A stretch of DNA of 64,000 bases from Typhlomys cinereus (GCA_023101885.1 JALPQD010000935.1:257908-321907), one strand, 5' to 3'. Counted from the first letter of the stretch, positions 21,945 to 33,105 are shown. The notes: generated by a model from the sequence alone, not told the origin. Numbers and translations: made by a program.

Positions 21945-22385
21945 CTCTGTGTGTGTATATGTGGTGTATGTGTTTATCTCTGTTATATGTGTGGTGTGGA
22001 GAGGAAGGGGGTGTGTCTGTGGTATGTGTATGTAGGCATGGGGGGGAGGGAGTGTGTGTATAGTGTGTGTGGTGTGTGTGTAGTGTGTGTTTGTGTGCAT
22101 ATGTGGGTGATATATATGTGTGTGGTATATATGCTTTTGTGTGTGGTGTGTGTGTATGTGTATGTGTCTGTGGGGGGAGGGGTATGTGTATGGGTGGTAT
22201 GTATGTATCTGTGGTGTATGTATATTTGTGTCTATATGTATCTGTATTTGTTTATGTGTGTGTGGTGTGTATGTTTTGCATGTGTGTATGTGTGTGTACA
22301 GTGTATATGTGTGTGTGTGTGCTGTGTGTATGTTTTGCATGTGTGCATGTGTTTGTGTGTGTTTTATGTGTGTGTGTTCATGCCC
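21945..22385. repeat. Degenerate TG-rich tract (TGTGTG/GTATGT)
   Basis: About 440 bases of imperfect TG alternation with GTATGT, GTGGTGTG and TATATG variants. It creates a Cys/Val/Tyr-rich 247-codon frame that is an artefact. It leads into the tail of a minus-strand B4-like SINE. Confidence 0.9.
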
Positions 22386-22645
22386 ACACATACGCGCTGG
22401 TGCAAGTCAGAGGTCAATGGCTGTCCACCTTATTTTTTGATGCAGGCTCTCTCACTGAACCCAGAGCTTGTGGGCCCAGCTGGCCAGTGGTCTCTAGGGA
22501 AAATCATGACCATCCCCCCCAGCCCCAGCACTGAGATTACAGGCGTGTGGCCACAGTTTCTATGTACACTGGGGATCCAAACTCAGGTCCTCGTGCTTAA
22601 TTACACGGAGGCACTTCACTGACTTCACCTCCCCCACCCCACCCA
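22386..22645 (-). mobile_element. B4/RSINE-like SINE
   Basis: The plus strand has CAGAGGTCAATGGCTGTCCACC, GCTCTCTCACTGAACCC, CACTGAGATTACAGGCGTG (reverse B1-like core) and CTGGGGATCCAAACTCAGG with CTCGTGCTTAATTAC, a reverse ID-like head. Confidence 0.6.
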
Positions 22646-22767
22646 GCCTGAAAAAGCAAAAGATTCCCACCAAAGGTAATTTTCTCAACCTAACTTTCAG
22701 ACAAAAACAGACCTCCTCTCGGGAAGGTTGGGTGGACTGTGATTTCTGATCATCTAAAAACACATGC

Positions 22768-23024
22768 TGGAGCCAGAGAGATGGCTCAGGGTTAAGCCTC
22801 TGCCTCGCAATCAGAAGGTGGAAATCTCAGGTCCCACGTAAAAAATGCCTCGAGGAAATGGCAGCAGCCTGTACTTCTGACTCTGGAAGGAAGCGCCTGG
22901 GAAACTCCAGAGCAAAGCAGAGAGAAGGTAGAAGCAATCTCCCACTGAGACACACAGTGCCCTCTGATACACACACACACACACACATACACTAAATAAA
23001 TAAAATAATAATAATAATAACAAC
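22768..23024 (+). mobile_element. tRNA-derived SINE (B2-superfamily-like), complete
   Basis: Head GAGCCAGAGAGATGGCTCAG, then TTAAGCCTCTGCCTCGCAA, body GACTCTGGAAGGAAGCGCC and CAGAGCAAAGCAGAG, then ACAGTGCCCTCTGATACAC and a (CA)n tail ending AATAAATAAAATAATAAT. A clear full-length copy that shows the family's architecture. Confidence 0.8.
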
Positions 23025-23069
23025 ACATGCTTCTCAGAGTGTTGTATATATAAATACTCGGGACATGTT

Positions 23070-23298
23070 TCTTTTTTTTAATTTATTTTTATTTTTATTT
23101 ATTCAATTGTGCGTGTGTGTATGTGTGTGTGTGTGTGTGTCTGTGTGTGTGTAGAACCACGGGCGAATTCAGGAACCACCATGGACCGCCTCCACCTCCT
23201 CCTTGTTTACTCAGTCCCGGGATTCACAGGCTCCTACCAGGACCACAAACGCAGGCCGCCCCCGCTTCCGCCTGGCGTCTATACATGGGGTCTATTTC
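23070..23298 (-). mobile_element. tRNA-derived SINE, subfamily II
   Basis: From the left the plus strand has an A-rich tail in reverse (TTTATTTATTCAATTGTG), a TG tract, GAACCACGGGCGAATTCAGG, CACCATGGACCGCCTCC and GGGATTCACAGGCTCC. The ATGGTGGTTCCTGAATTCG-type body (reverse) defines a second subfamily shared with 28.50 and 59.36 kb. The head is truncated near GGTCTATTTC. Confidence 0.75.
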
Positions 23299-24379
23299 TT
23301 TTTAATCCCAATTTTCCTTTTCCCAAGATGGATGGATGTTGATAGCCACCAAGGGACGACCCCAGACTAAGCATCCCCAGGCCTATGGCAAAAATACAGT
23401 GCTGTGAGGGCCCCCCCCCAGGTGGGGACAGACCACTGAGCAGGGGCTGAAGAGATGCAAATATTTCCCCAGGTGATCAATTCCCCAGCACGTGACACTC
23501 CCTTCTGACACATCCAGTTCAGGGGACCCAAAGCTGCAGCGAAAAACCTTCATGCCTCAGAAACAACAGCTGTGAAAGAGACAGAGGCAGTCCAGGCGCA
23601 GACCTTCTTTTTCCGCTCGCTGCATAAGGAGCGGCAGCTGACGTCATGCAGGCAAGGAGTCCACGCAGCACTACAGAAGGAGCTGGAAGTCCCCGCAGTG
23701 CTTCACTCCACAGCCCTGGGGCTCACTCCACGATCCTGGAGCTCACTCCACGATCCCGGGGCACACTCCACAATCTTGCAATGCACTTCACGACCCTGGG
23801 GCTCCTCCATCCGTGCCACACAATGTGTTAGATTGGAGAAACAAATGCTTTATTAGTATTATTTTTCCAAAAGTCCTTCCCACAAGCATGTTGTTTATTT
23901 GTTTTCATTTCTTAATTTTTGCAATTCACATACACAAAGCGTTAGGTTTCGTCGTGGTGTTTTCATTGACACACTCAGCTGGAATCGTCATGGAAACACA
24001 TCTCAGAGGGTGTTTTTGGAAAGGTCCAAGCACGGAGGGAAGACGGAAGATGTTCTTGAGTGTGGGAGGTGCCAATCCGCTGGAAGGAGTCCCTGATTGC
24101 ATAAGAAGGAGCAGCAGCATGCATCCCTCTGCTTCGTGACTGTGCATGCCACCTGACCCACTGCCTGATGCTCCTGTACCATGCCTTTCCTGCCATGACG
24201 GGCAGCGCCCTCAAATCCAGAGCCACAGTGAACCTTCTGCCTTCCAAGCTGCTTTCGTCATACGTCTTGTCCCAGCGATGGGGACAGTCACTGGCAGCCC
24301 AACCAGGTGCCACACCACGGACTCAGGAGTCTCACACACTCATCTGTACCTCCCTGAGGCTGCTGCCTTCCAGAATTTC
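23299..24379. other. Unique sequence with a 20-bp tandem
   Basis: No gene recognised. C9 occurs near 23411. The tandem array is listed separately. Short frames at 23572-24313 show no domain. Confidence 0.45.
23703..23802. repeat. 20-bp tandem repeat, about 5 units
   Basis: Units of the form TCACTCCACGATCCTGGAGC repeat five times. The first three are exactly 20 bases and the last two differ in length by 2 bases. Sequence drift grows to the right. Confidence 0.85.
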
Positions 24380-25168
24380 TTTTTCTGTGTTTGTGATTGT
24401 GAGTGTGTATGTGTGCGTGTGTCTGTGATTGCGTGTGTGTCTCTATAATTGTGTGTGTATGTCCATGTGTGTCTGTGTGTTTGTGTGTGATTATGTGTGT
24501 CTGTGATTGTGTGTCTATCTGTCTGTGAACATGTGTACATATATCAGAGAGCACAAGGGTGACTTCAGAATCACCCTGGGTTGCTCTACCTCCTTTTTGC
24601 TTTGCTCTGGATTTCCCAGGCTCTGCTTCCAGGGCTTGAAATTTGTGCATAGTTAGGCACAGGTGTCAACTTGACAATTGAGAGTTTGAGCTCTGCACAT
24701 TTGTGGGGAATTTATGGTTGAGTTGAGTTCAGAGCAAACCTGCAAGAGATTGTCTAGCTGATAGGGAAGGTCCAGCCCATGGTGGGTGGAACTAAGCCCT
24801 AGAATAAAAGATGGAGGGCTGGTTGAGGGAGTTGGCATCCTTATGTACACTTGGCCAAACATGCTGGTCTGGCAAGTAAGGATCGTCCCTCTCTCGGCCA
24901 TTACATAGAGATGGTGTGGCCAGTTCCTCAGCCTTGGTGTTGGTGTGAGCTCTCCCATCAAGCTGGACTGAGAACACCAGGAAGAGTAAGAGAGAATAAA
25001 CCCCTTGTTCCCTCAAGCCATCTGATGGTCATTTATCAGCAGCCATGCAGGCGAACTGCAACACTACCACTTCTGTCCACTGTTTTAACTCAGGATCCAG
25101 GATTTGAACTCTGATCCTTCTGCTTTCAAGGCAGAGGCTTCACCCCCGAGCTGTCTCTCCAGCCCAGT
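24380..25168 (-). mobile_element. tRNA-derived SINE split by an LTR-like insertion
   Basis: The left part to about 24645 carries the TG tail, CAAGGGTGACTTCAG and GGATTTCCCAGGCTCTGC. The right part, about 25076-25168, has AGGATTTGAACTCTGATCC, GCAGAGGCTTCACCC and GCTGTCTCTCCAGCCC. A family A element lies between, so this is a second independent LTR-in-SINE event. Confidence 0.7.
24647..25075 (+). repeat. LTR-like repeat, family A, inserted in a SINE
   Basis: It begins TAGTTAGGCACAGGTGTCAA, contains CCCATGGTGGGTGGAAC, CACTTGGCCAAACATGC and CCCATCAAGCTGGACTGAG, and ends GAGAATAAACCCCTTGTTCC plus TTATCAGCAGCCATGCAGG. This is the best reference copy of the family here. Confidence 0.7.
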
Positions 25169-25316
25169 TTTGTTTGGTTTCTGAGACACCGTCCTGCTCT
25201 GTAGCCTAGACTGGCATCAAGCTTGAGATCTTCCTGCCTCTGCTGAGAAGTGAGCCCCAGAGGGTCGGCCCATCTCTGCCTCCCCAGCACAGAGATCCCA
25301 AGTGCACATGAAACCT
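25169..25316 (-). mobile_element. B1-like SINE
   Basis: The plus strand reads TTTCTGAGACACCGTCCTG, CTGTAGCCTAGACTGGCATC and GAGATCTTCCTGCCTCTGC, then CTCCCCAGCACAGAGATCCC, the reverse of a 7SL-derived B1. It is diverged and carries an internal insertion of about 20-30 bases. Confidence 0.65.
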
Positions 25317-25885
25317 GGTTCCCAGCATAGTGAGTCAGTTTGATTCTACTTAGATTCCTGCAGATAACAGGACATTCACTGCACGGCTTCTCTGGGCCCC
25401 AACTTGAAGCCTTGTGTAAATTAGGAAAACGGTCTGATTGATGTCACACAGACCAGATGGTTTAAAGGGAGCCGTTTCAATGAGATAGTTTGGAGATTCC
25501 AGATAGGGGGTGCAAGTGCCCCTCTGCCTTGTTAACCACCGTCCTCAGCACCCCTCCAACGACTATCTGAGCCCTCACCCCCACCCCTTCTCCAGTCCAG
25601 TCCTGCATACTAACAGCAAATGGGAAGACGACTCCAGAAGCACCCTTCTGCCCACATTCTGTCTTTCAGCTCAAGCTCAAAGGAGGCTGGGAAATGTAGT
25701 TTTTAACTAGCCTGCCATATTTGTAGTAAAATAAAGCGTCCTAATAGCGAGGTATTCAAGGAACAATGGACACTGAAGACCACTGGCTGTCTTTAGCCCA
25801 GGCAGTGTGATGAGCAAAGGGACAGTACAGTCATAAGACTGGGCTCCCATGAAGGAGAAGAAGGGCCTGACACCCCGAAGTATCT
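25317..25885. other. Unique non-coding sequence
   Basis: No gene or repeat recognised. Confidence 0.5.
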
Positions 25886-26530
25886 CTCACAAAGACCTGC
25901 TTTAACAAAAGGCCTTAGACCAAGTAATTTATAAACAACAGGAGTTTCCAGCAAACAATCCTAGAACTTGGGAAGTCCAAGATCAAGATGCTGCCAGCAA
26001 ATGCCATGTGTGGTATGAGTCAGTTGTCTTTGCTCCAAAGATGGCATCCACCAGCCACATCCTCCAGATGGTGGAAGAGAGGAGGGAGGCTCTGCCCACC
26101 TCTTACAGGGGTGCTAATCCTACTCCAGGAGGCCCTAGTTCCCTCCCACAATGGAGGAGTCATATGACTGACTGGAGAAAAATGCAGGAGATCAGCAAAG
26201 CTCACTCTATGTGCAGGTGGGAAGGCGTTTCTCAGACACGGTCGCCAGGGCTCTGACCTCACAGTGATGGATGTGAATGTGGAGCAGACGGTTGGAACTG
26301 TGGAAGCGGAGCCTGCCGGGAAGAAACGGGAGGAAACGGATCCTGCCGTGACTGTGTCTGGCTCTGGCTCCTTCCTGCTAACGTTCCACTCTTCTTCCTG
26401 TGCACCGCGATGTGGAAAGCTTCACCTCGCCCTAGCGTGATGGACCCCTGAAGCCAGTGGCTAAAATAAATCCTTCCCTTGAGTTATTCCACGCAGGTAT
26501 TTGGTCAGGAAAGATAACTGACATACATCC
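25886..26530. repeat. Old LTR-like repeat remnants
   Basis: The left half has AAGTAATTTATAAACAACAG and GGGAAGTCCAAGATCAAG, words typical of old mammalian MaLR/ERV LTRs in reverse. The right half ends CTAAAATAAATCCTTCCC and GGTCAGGAAAGATAACTGAC, similar to the 3' part of plus-strand LTR-like repeats here. Class and boundaries are uncertain. Confidence 0.35.
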
Positions 26531-27376
26531 CAGAGACACACCTCTTACCATGATTACATGGGGTGTTAGATGCCACTGTGTGAATCTGGGGTAGACCACC
26601 GATGCACACCCACACGCTTGACCCCCCCTGACTGGAGCAAGCTGTTCGTTCAACTGTTGAGGGCCCAGACACCCCCATCCTGCCTTCCTGCGCTTTCCTT
26701 TCCTCTCAGCCCGGGTGGCTTGGCATGGACCTCGCTACCTTGGGTCTCTGAACCGGGAAGAAGCCGGATGAATGGCCAACTCCTACATCCAGCTCCACGT
26801 GGCTGCCATACGCCTCTTCTCCCACCGATGGGACCAGTTTCTCTGTGGGACTTTCTCCATCCCCACCACCTGGCATACTGCTCGGCACAGTGCCGGCAGC
26901 CCAGATCCAAACACCTTGGTGACCCGAGAGACGGCGATGATGCTTGTCTTGTCCTGGCCCATCCTCGGTGTCAACTAACATTGCTCTGTGTCCGCCGCTC
27001 ACTGTACGTGTGAATGTAGCTACACAGAAGGTAGCTCTGCTCTTCAGTCCCAAGTCCTTCAATGTTGCCAGCTGGTCTCCAAACCGCTCAGCCTCGAAGG
27101 CCTCCTGGTCTGTCTTGATGTCCTCACGACCACAGCCCAGGTGTTAGAACTCCGAAATACAAAGGCTCCTCTGCGTGCGATCCACTGACTCTTCACTCTC
27201 CCTGTGAGCATAGGGAAGCTTGACCCAGAGCCGCTCTAGGTTACAGTGTTTACCCAATACGGGAGAAGTCATGCTGGGTCCCCCAGGTGAGTGGCAGTCA
27301 CATGCTCAGGGTAATTCATCAAGTTAGGCCCTCCAAACTTATAACCTTGGAAGGTCAACTGGGGGAGCTTGTTAAA
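26531..27376. other. Unique non-coding sequence
   Basis: Moderately GC-rich. Overlapping frames up to 147 codons on both strands (26570-27062) show no recognisable protein features. Confidence 0.45.
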
Positions 27377-27427
<51 letters not shown>

Positions 27428-27440
27428 CGCGCGCGTGCGC
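27377..27440. repeat. (TG)n(CG)n alternating purine-pyrimidine tract
   Basis: 64 bases of strict purine-pyrimidine alternation: about 21 TG units followed by about 9 GC units. This is a strong Z-DNA-forming candidate. Confidence 0.95.
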
Positions 27441-27879
27441 TTCCCAGAGTTCTCTGAGCAGGCTGCCTTGAAGAAAGAACCTAAAGCCCGGAAGCATCTG
27501 CTGTGGTAACGTTACCCCACATGGCTTTGATCATCAGGCTAGGAAAGATCCAGGCGAGACCCCCGAGGGGTCTCAGCATCACAGGGTTGGCCCTCGGCGT
27601 TTGGGTTGGCACCAAGCACACTTGGAGATCTGACTGTGCTTCTCACAGGCGGATGTGCCAGGAATGACTGGGGCCCTCAGCCGGCTGCAGCTTCTGATTG
27701 GTCAGGCCTCCAGGAGGTTTGAGTCCCTGCTTGGCTTATGGGCTCCCAGAAGACCACCGAGCCAGGAGGGATCACATCTGCAGAGTGACCATACTGTCCA
27801 CGGGGCCCAGTGTAAAAAAGGACTCCTCAAAAGGAGAATTCTAAAGCCTTCTTCCTTTTTTATAGGTTGGGGCGGGGGG
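27441..27879. other. Unique non-coding sequence
   Basis: No gene or clear repeat. Confidence 0.5.
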
Positions 27880-28165
27880 AGGGGGTAATACATGTTCACA
27901 TGTGTGTGGACATGCACATGTGCACAAGGAGGTCCAAGGTTGATGCTGGGAATCATCCTCCATCAACTTCCCACCATATTCCCTGAATCGAGGCCTCTCC
28001 ATGAAACCCAGAGCCCCCCAGCGATAGTCCCGCTAGCCAGCTTTTGCTACGGATACCCCGCTGCCTCCTTCCTAGACTGGACTCCAGGAGGGCCATGCCC
28101 ATGTGCATTTAGAGATTCAGCTCAGCCTCTCTTGCAAAAGCTGCAACCACTGAGCCTCTCCTTCT
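27880..28165 (-). mobile_element. SINE, B4-like, diverged
   Basis: From the left: an ACATGTTCACATGTGTGTGG tail, GGTCCAAGGTTGATGCTGG, then GCAAAAGCTGCAACCACTGAG (reverse head-like). Assignment to B4 rather than the local B2-type family is uncertain. Confidence 0.4.
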
Positions 28166-28496
28166 CCAACACCTTTCCCCTTTATCTTACCACCACGTTC
28201 CATTTGCTTCTGAATGCCTTGCTCCTTTGTTCATGGGGGTGCATCTGGGGTGACTCCACAGGTTCCTGCTGGAACAAATGGGAGCAGCCATTCCCCACAC
28301 ACACACCCACAACAGCGCTGAGAAGCTGAACTCTGGGGAACAGAGCGCTGGGAATCCCTCCAGGCAGGGAGAAGCCCGGCAGCAGGATGAAGCCGGGGCT
28401 CCAAGATCCAGACACCAATCTGCAGATAGAATGAAGAATCTCAGAGCGGTAGGCTCAGAATACTGAACATGATGTCACTCAGAAGTCAGGCCTCCA
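28166..28496. other. Unique sequence
   Basis: No gene or recognised repeat. Confidence 0.5.
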
Positions 28497-28744
28497 GGGC
28501 TGGAGAGGTGGCTCAGGCGTTAAGCCTCTGCCTTGCAGGCGGAAGGTCCTGAGTTCGGATCCCAGATCCCACGGAAGTTGGGTGGCCTGCGCTTCTGGCC
28601 CTGGTAGGGCGGAGCCTGTGAATCCCAGGGGCAGAGTAAACAAGGAGGAGGTGGAGGTGTCCATGGTGGTTCCCGAATTCGTCCGTGGTTTTACACACAC
28701 GCACGCACATACACAATTGAATAAATAATTAAAAAAAAAAAAAG
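28497..28744 (+). mobile_element. tRNA-derived SINE, subfamily II, complete
   Basis: Head GGGCTGGAGAGGTGGCTCAG, B-box-like GAGTTCGGATCCC, body GGCCCTGGTAGGGCGGAGCC and ATGGTGGTTCCCGAATTCG, a CACACGCACGCAC tail and AATTGAATAAATAATT before A12. A clean full-length copy with little decay, suggesting a young subfamily. GAAGTCAGGCCTCCAG occurs just before it (28482-28497) and again after it (28744-28759), a direct duplication of about 16 bases. Confidence 0.85.
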
Positions 28745-28759
28745 AAGTCAGGCCTCCAG

Positions 28760-30100
28760 CACACGCGTCTCACAGGTAAAATGATCCTCGTGCAAAGAAC
28801 AGGACTGTGTTCACAACAACCACATAAGCAAGTACAGAACACCAGCTGGATGCACTGGGGGAGCCAAGTCCTGCCCATCAAAGGCAGGTTGTTTTTCTTC
28901 CTTTCCTTCAATCTGTCTGTAAAGACCCAGCACATCATGTCTGTAAAGATCCTTGTGAGGATTACAACAGAAACCAGAAAGGGAGATCCACAAACACCAG
29001 TTTTATAAATAAAGTTTTATAGAAACACCACCATGTCCATTCCTGGGTGCTTCCCTGGTTGTTTTCATGTTACACTGGCAAAGCTGACTGGAGGCAAATC
29101 ATATGCACCCTGTGGTCCTTTGAAGACAACCGTGTTGACCCCTTGGGAAGGGAAAAAGATGGGGAGAGTTCATCTTAAAGTGATTTAACTTTCAATTGGT
29201 TGAAAGTACAGCTAAGTTCTCTTGAAATTGTAAGGAGCAAGCACTCACTCGCTGCGCTGTACATTATCCCGCGCCTGCAATGAACCTCCGCGGTTCTAAT
29301 TAGAACAGCCAGATTACCTGAGTTTGTGCAGGGCAGGGAATAAATCTCAGCAAAGCGTGGAGTCTGAAACACCTATAACTCTCCCCTGGCCTTTTTCAAA
29401 GGTCCTGGTATATGCATGTTCACTCCGATGAATGGAAGGTGCAGAACTCACAGACTATCAGTCGGATGAAAAGCAGGTACATCTATACACACCTGAGGAC
29501 ACAGGTAACCAGCCAGTGTCCCAGCTGTGATATTGCTAAGCTACTCCCAAGACCACTGACCCTATCATAATATTCATTTAGCACAAAAAGGAGACCAAGG
29601 GTCAGAGAGGTTATGAAACCTGCCCAAAGTCACAAAACTGGAAAGCGGTAAAACCAGGATTTCAGCAGGAGATCTGGCACCAAAGCAACGTAGAAAATTG
29701 AGTATTACCACCTTTACGTGTGTGTTATCTGTCAAAACCATCCAACTCTGCTGATATGAGGAAAGACAGTCAAGACATGGGGCATGACTGTGTTCCAAGA
29801 AAGCTTTATTGACAAACTCAGAACGCGGAGGTGGATTGGGCCCATTGTCTATAGTTTGTTTCCCCCTATTCTAACCGTGGATATAGTGAATCAGATAAAT
29901 ATGCATGGACACTTAAAATATTTCTGCCCACACACCAGGAGTGAGCACTCATTAGTATTACTGTGTGCCATTATGAAAATAAGAACTAAATATCTTTGAC
30001 ATGAAAGTGGGAGAGAGACATGTTGGGAAGGAAGTTTTCACTGAGAGGAAGAAGAGGAAACGGAGATACGGGATGAAGACAGTGAAAATTACATGTGTAC
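28760..30100. other. Unique non-coding sequence
   Basis: No gene, SINE or LTR-like repeat recognised. Repeat density is low. Confidence 0.5.
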
Positions 30101-30520
30101 ATGTATGAAACTACCAACGAGTTTTCAAAAATTAATCATATGTCTTTGAGCGCACTAGACAGACGAGAGACTCTCGTTCTTCCTCTTAGCAAGACATTCA
30201 TTTCTCACGTAGTATAGGTTTCTTCCCGAAATTTCATCTTGCTGCCTCTCGGCTACCACAAAGTTCTTCAAAATCTCTGCGGGATTTAGTCAATCACTCG
30301 GACAATGCAGCTTGACCTCTGCTTTCAGCCGGGGCAGATGCCGACGTGGGAGACGACTCCCAGGTCACCTCTCGGCAAGCTGCTGCCACACCAAAGTAAT
30401 CATCGGCTCGCGGAGTTCAGTGAGATTCCTGGGGGTCCCAGTACCAGACTGCGCTCCAAACTACCTGTCAGCAATCAGGAGTCCAGAAAGCGGGGACTAA
30501 GCTTGGCAAATGGAGAGGGG
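30100..30520. other. Repeat-free block, candidate conserved element
   Basis: It includes AAAAATTAATCATATG near 30127 and several CpGs. It lacks any repeat I know. Conservation is inferred from texture only. Confidence 0.3.
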
Positions 30521-31039
30521 ACATTAGAATAGTTGACAGCTGCTCCCCCACCCCCGAGATAGGGGGTGGCAGAGGAGCAGCTCATGAACGATCAGACCAC
30601 AGGAGTCTTTCTGCTCCCTGAAGATGAAGCAATACATCCTTTGACGCTCCAGACAAAGCTGGACCCCCAGGTGAGCAGAACTGACAGAAATTGAGGAAAA
30701 ACTCATTTTTAGGTTGGGAAGCAATGTTGCAGACGAGGCCTGTTCTAGTCGATTTCCTCCCACCCCTCGATTTCTGGTAACAAATGTCAGCCTTCAATGG
30801 ACTCCATTTCCTCCAAAGTTCAAGGGTGAAGTAAAAACAGAGGCAGCAAAGAGCCCCGCGTTGTCGGCAGCTTGGAGGGGGTCGTAATTCTTCCCACAAA
30901 GTTACCTTTCCTGTTTCTATGAATTACTCTTACATTCTTGTAAGAGATATGGCTTGAAGTATTTATGGTGCGTTCAATTCTGCTATCATTGATTTATTGA
31001 GCCAAACCAGCTCGGGGATATGATGGAAAGGCCCTAATT
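30521..31039. other. Unique sequence
   Basis: No gene. A 105-codon minus-strand frame at 30582-30899 shows no recognisable domain. Confidence 0.45.
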
Positions 31040-31101
31040 CCAAAAAAAAAAAAAAAAAGAAAGAAAGAAAGAAAGAAAGAAAAAGAAAAAGAAAAAGAAA
31101 G
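31040..31101. repeat. A-rich (GAAA)n microsatellite
   Basis: A17 followed by GAAA and AAAAAG units. It could be the decayed tail of a retroposon, but no body is seen on either side. Confidence 0.9.
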
Positions 31102-31189
31102 AAGTCTCACATCTCAACATGAGGGGTCGTCTCTGTCCCCCGCCCCCAGCCTCCTGCAGATGACCAACGGAGATAAACAGAGGTCTCTC

Positions 31190-31530
31190 CACCGGGCGAC
31201 ACCGCACGCAAGGCAATGTGAAGGAATCAATCAGACAAAAGCAGATTATTACAGTGTCTGCGCGAGATCAGACAGTGCCGCATCCGCACCCACACACGCC
31301 TGATTTACAGGCGAGCTGATAAAGCGCTGCGGCTCACTGTCAGAAGAACATGACAAGCCCTTGAGGTCTGTGGATAAATTATCGCTGAGGCTCACGATAA
31401 CATTTCTCCACCTAGCAACCAAACATAACAGGATGTGGCTTTTAGTACGAAGAGCCGCACAATTCAGAGACAAGATGCCAGGAGCTATCGGGGCTCCCAA
31501 AGCGCATGGGAAGATGCCGCGAGCACGTGA
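31190..31530. other. CpG-containing repeat-free block, candidate conserved element
   Basis: It has CpGs well above the local level and TAAATTATCGC, GATAAAGCGCTGC words. No repeat and no recognised exon. Possible regulatory element; conservation untested. Confidence 0.3.
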
Positions 31531-31855
31531 AACCTATGGGTAATAAACGACAGGACTGGGGAGGTCCACACACACACGGGCCTAGGGGAATTTGGGGGCC
31601 AGTCTAAAGACACCTCCCCAACAGTTCTGCACCAGATGCCATGTGGATTCTCCAGTGTACCCTAGCTTGAAACCATCCTGTGACCTAGAGGCAAACGAAG
31701 TCAACCTGGATACCCACAAACAACACGGGGAAAAAAACAGCGCCTTTCTGGATCCTGTTATTTTTCTTTTCCAGGGACAGCAAGGAGCAAGTCATGGGTG
31801 TGATATCTGTCCATGTCTCGAATAATAGCTGTCTGGAATTGGTCAGAACACGCTG

Positions 31856-31858
<3 letters not shown>

Positions 31859-31918
<60 letters not shown>

Positions 31919-31919
31919 A
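31859..31919. repeat. (CT)n microsatellite
   Basis: About 24 CT units, then a CTGTCT interruption and further CTCT units. Confidence 0.97.
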
Positions 31920-32324
31920 TTGTCTTCTTTCAAAAGTGACATTTCTGAGCTGATTGCAAAATGATGTTAGAATAAATGAGGGGCCGGGGGGTCTGCAGAG
32001 AGGCCCAGCGCTTGGCTCCCGGGGTTCCGTCCCTACTACCACAAAGCAGAAAAGCAAAGCAACGTGAATTGATCCGAGGCTTTGGCTCCATGATGGGACA
32101 AGAGGTCTGTCTTACTCGTTCCCAGACGTATCCCTAGAAATCCCAGTGGCGCCCGGGTGGTGGACACTGGTATCTGGTTAAGGAACTGATGAAAGGGAAA
32201 CCTTGAGCAAATGAGGGTGATGTGCGTGATGGAGAAACAGGAGTGCGGCACAGTGGATGGAGAGTCGCTCAAGCAGGGGTGTGAGTCAGTGTTGCGGCCA
32301 AAACTCGGAACCCTTGGCTAACAT
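31920..32324. other. Unique sequence
   Basis: No gene or repeat recognised. Confidence 0.5.
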
Positions 32325-32610
32325 GTGGGCCGGGGGAATGGCTCAGTAGTTAAAGTACTTGCTACCTAAGCAAAGGGACCAGAGTTCTGATCCCCGATCC
32401 CACATAAAATGCTGGGAACACAGGCATCCCACCCCAGCCTAGCCCCATGGGTGTGCTCTGGGTTTAATTACAGACTCGGGCTCACAAGAATAAGGTAGAA
32501 GAGCAACCAGGGATGGTTCCTGATGGCAATCTTGGACCACCCCATACTGAAGAAAACACGTCCATCCTAACATATGGAAACATGTGCACATACATACACA
32601 TGTGAAAATG
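32325..32610 (+). mobile_element. SINE, B2-superfamily-like, old
   Basis: Head GCCGGGGGAATGGCTCAGTAG, AGAGTTCTGATCCCCGATCCC, body AATAAGGTAGAAGAGCAACC and a CATACATACACATGTG tail. It is clearly older than the copies at 22.8 and 28.5 kb. Confidence 0.65.
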
Positions 32611-32889
32611 GGAAAATGGTTAATATGGTCAATTTTATGTTATGCAGCTTTGTTTTCAGTTTTACCATACAAAGAAGAGGAGCCCAGGAGAAAGGAATAG
32701 GCTGACGACGTCAAGCAAGTACCTCTGTGCCACCCGGGGTCACCAGCCATCAAGTAGAAGGACCAATGAGCCACACCACTGAAGTTGTGGGTTTGAAATG
32801 CATCTTCCTTCTTGCTCTGACAGCCCACTGCCCCCCACCTCTGGAGCAGTCATAACTATCAGGGTTGAGGTCTGAAGCCAGTGGCAGCT

Positions 32890-33105
32890 ACTTGGTCTGT
32901 CAGAAAGATGGAGGGCAGGTTGGCTGGCCACAGCCAGCACCCAGCTCTGGGTTTACCTGCTTCCTCCACCTTCCCAGGCCGGAAGTGCAGGTGGCCTGCT
33001 GCATCCACCTATGTTTTATGTAGGTTGCTTATGCAGAACTTTGGTCTGGTTGCTTATACAGCAAGTGTTTTAACTCCTGGATCACCCACATGCCCACTAT
33101 TTTCA
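32890..33105 (-). mobile_element. SINE fragment, B2-superfamily-like, diverged
   Basis: The plus strand has CTTCCCAGGCCGGAAGTGCAGG and TTTTAACTCCTGGATCACCC, echoing the reversed body and head of the local SINE. Quite degraded. Confidence 0.4.

Noticed and set aside
21879..22622. 247-codon frame, Cys/Val/Tyr-rich
   Set aside because: It lies in a degenerate TG repeat and the tail of a B4-like SINE. Composition explains it fully.
32140..32165. Second CTCF-type site
   Set aside because: GTGGCGCCCGGGTGGTGG looks similar but the core cannot be aligned without a gap.
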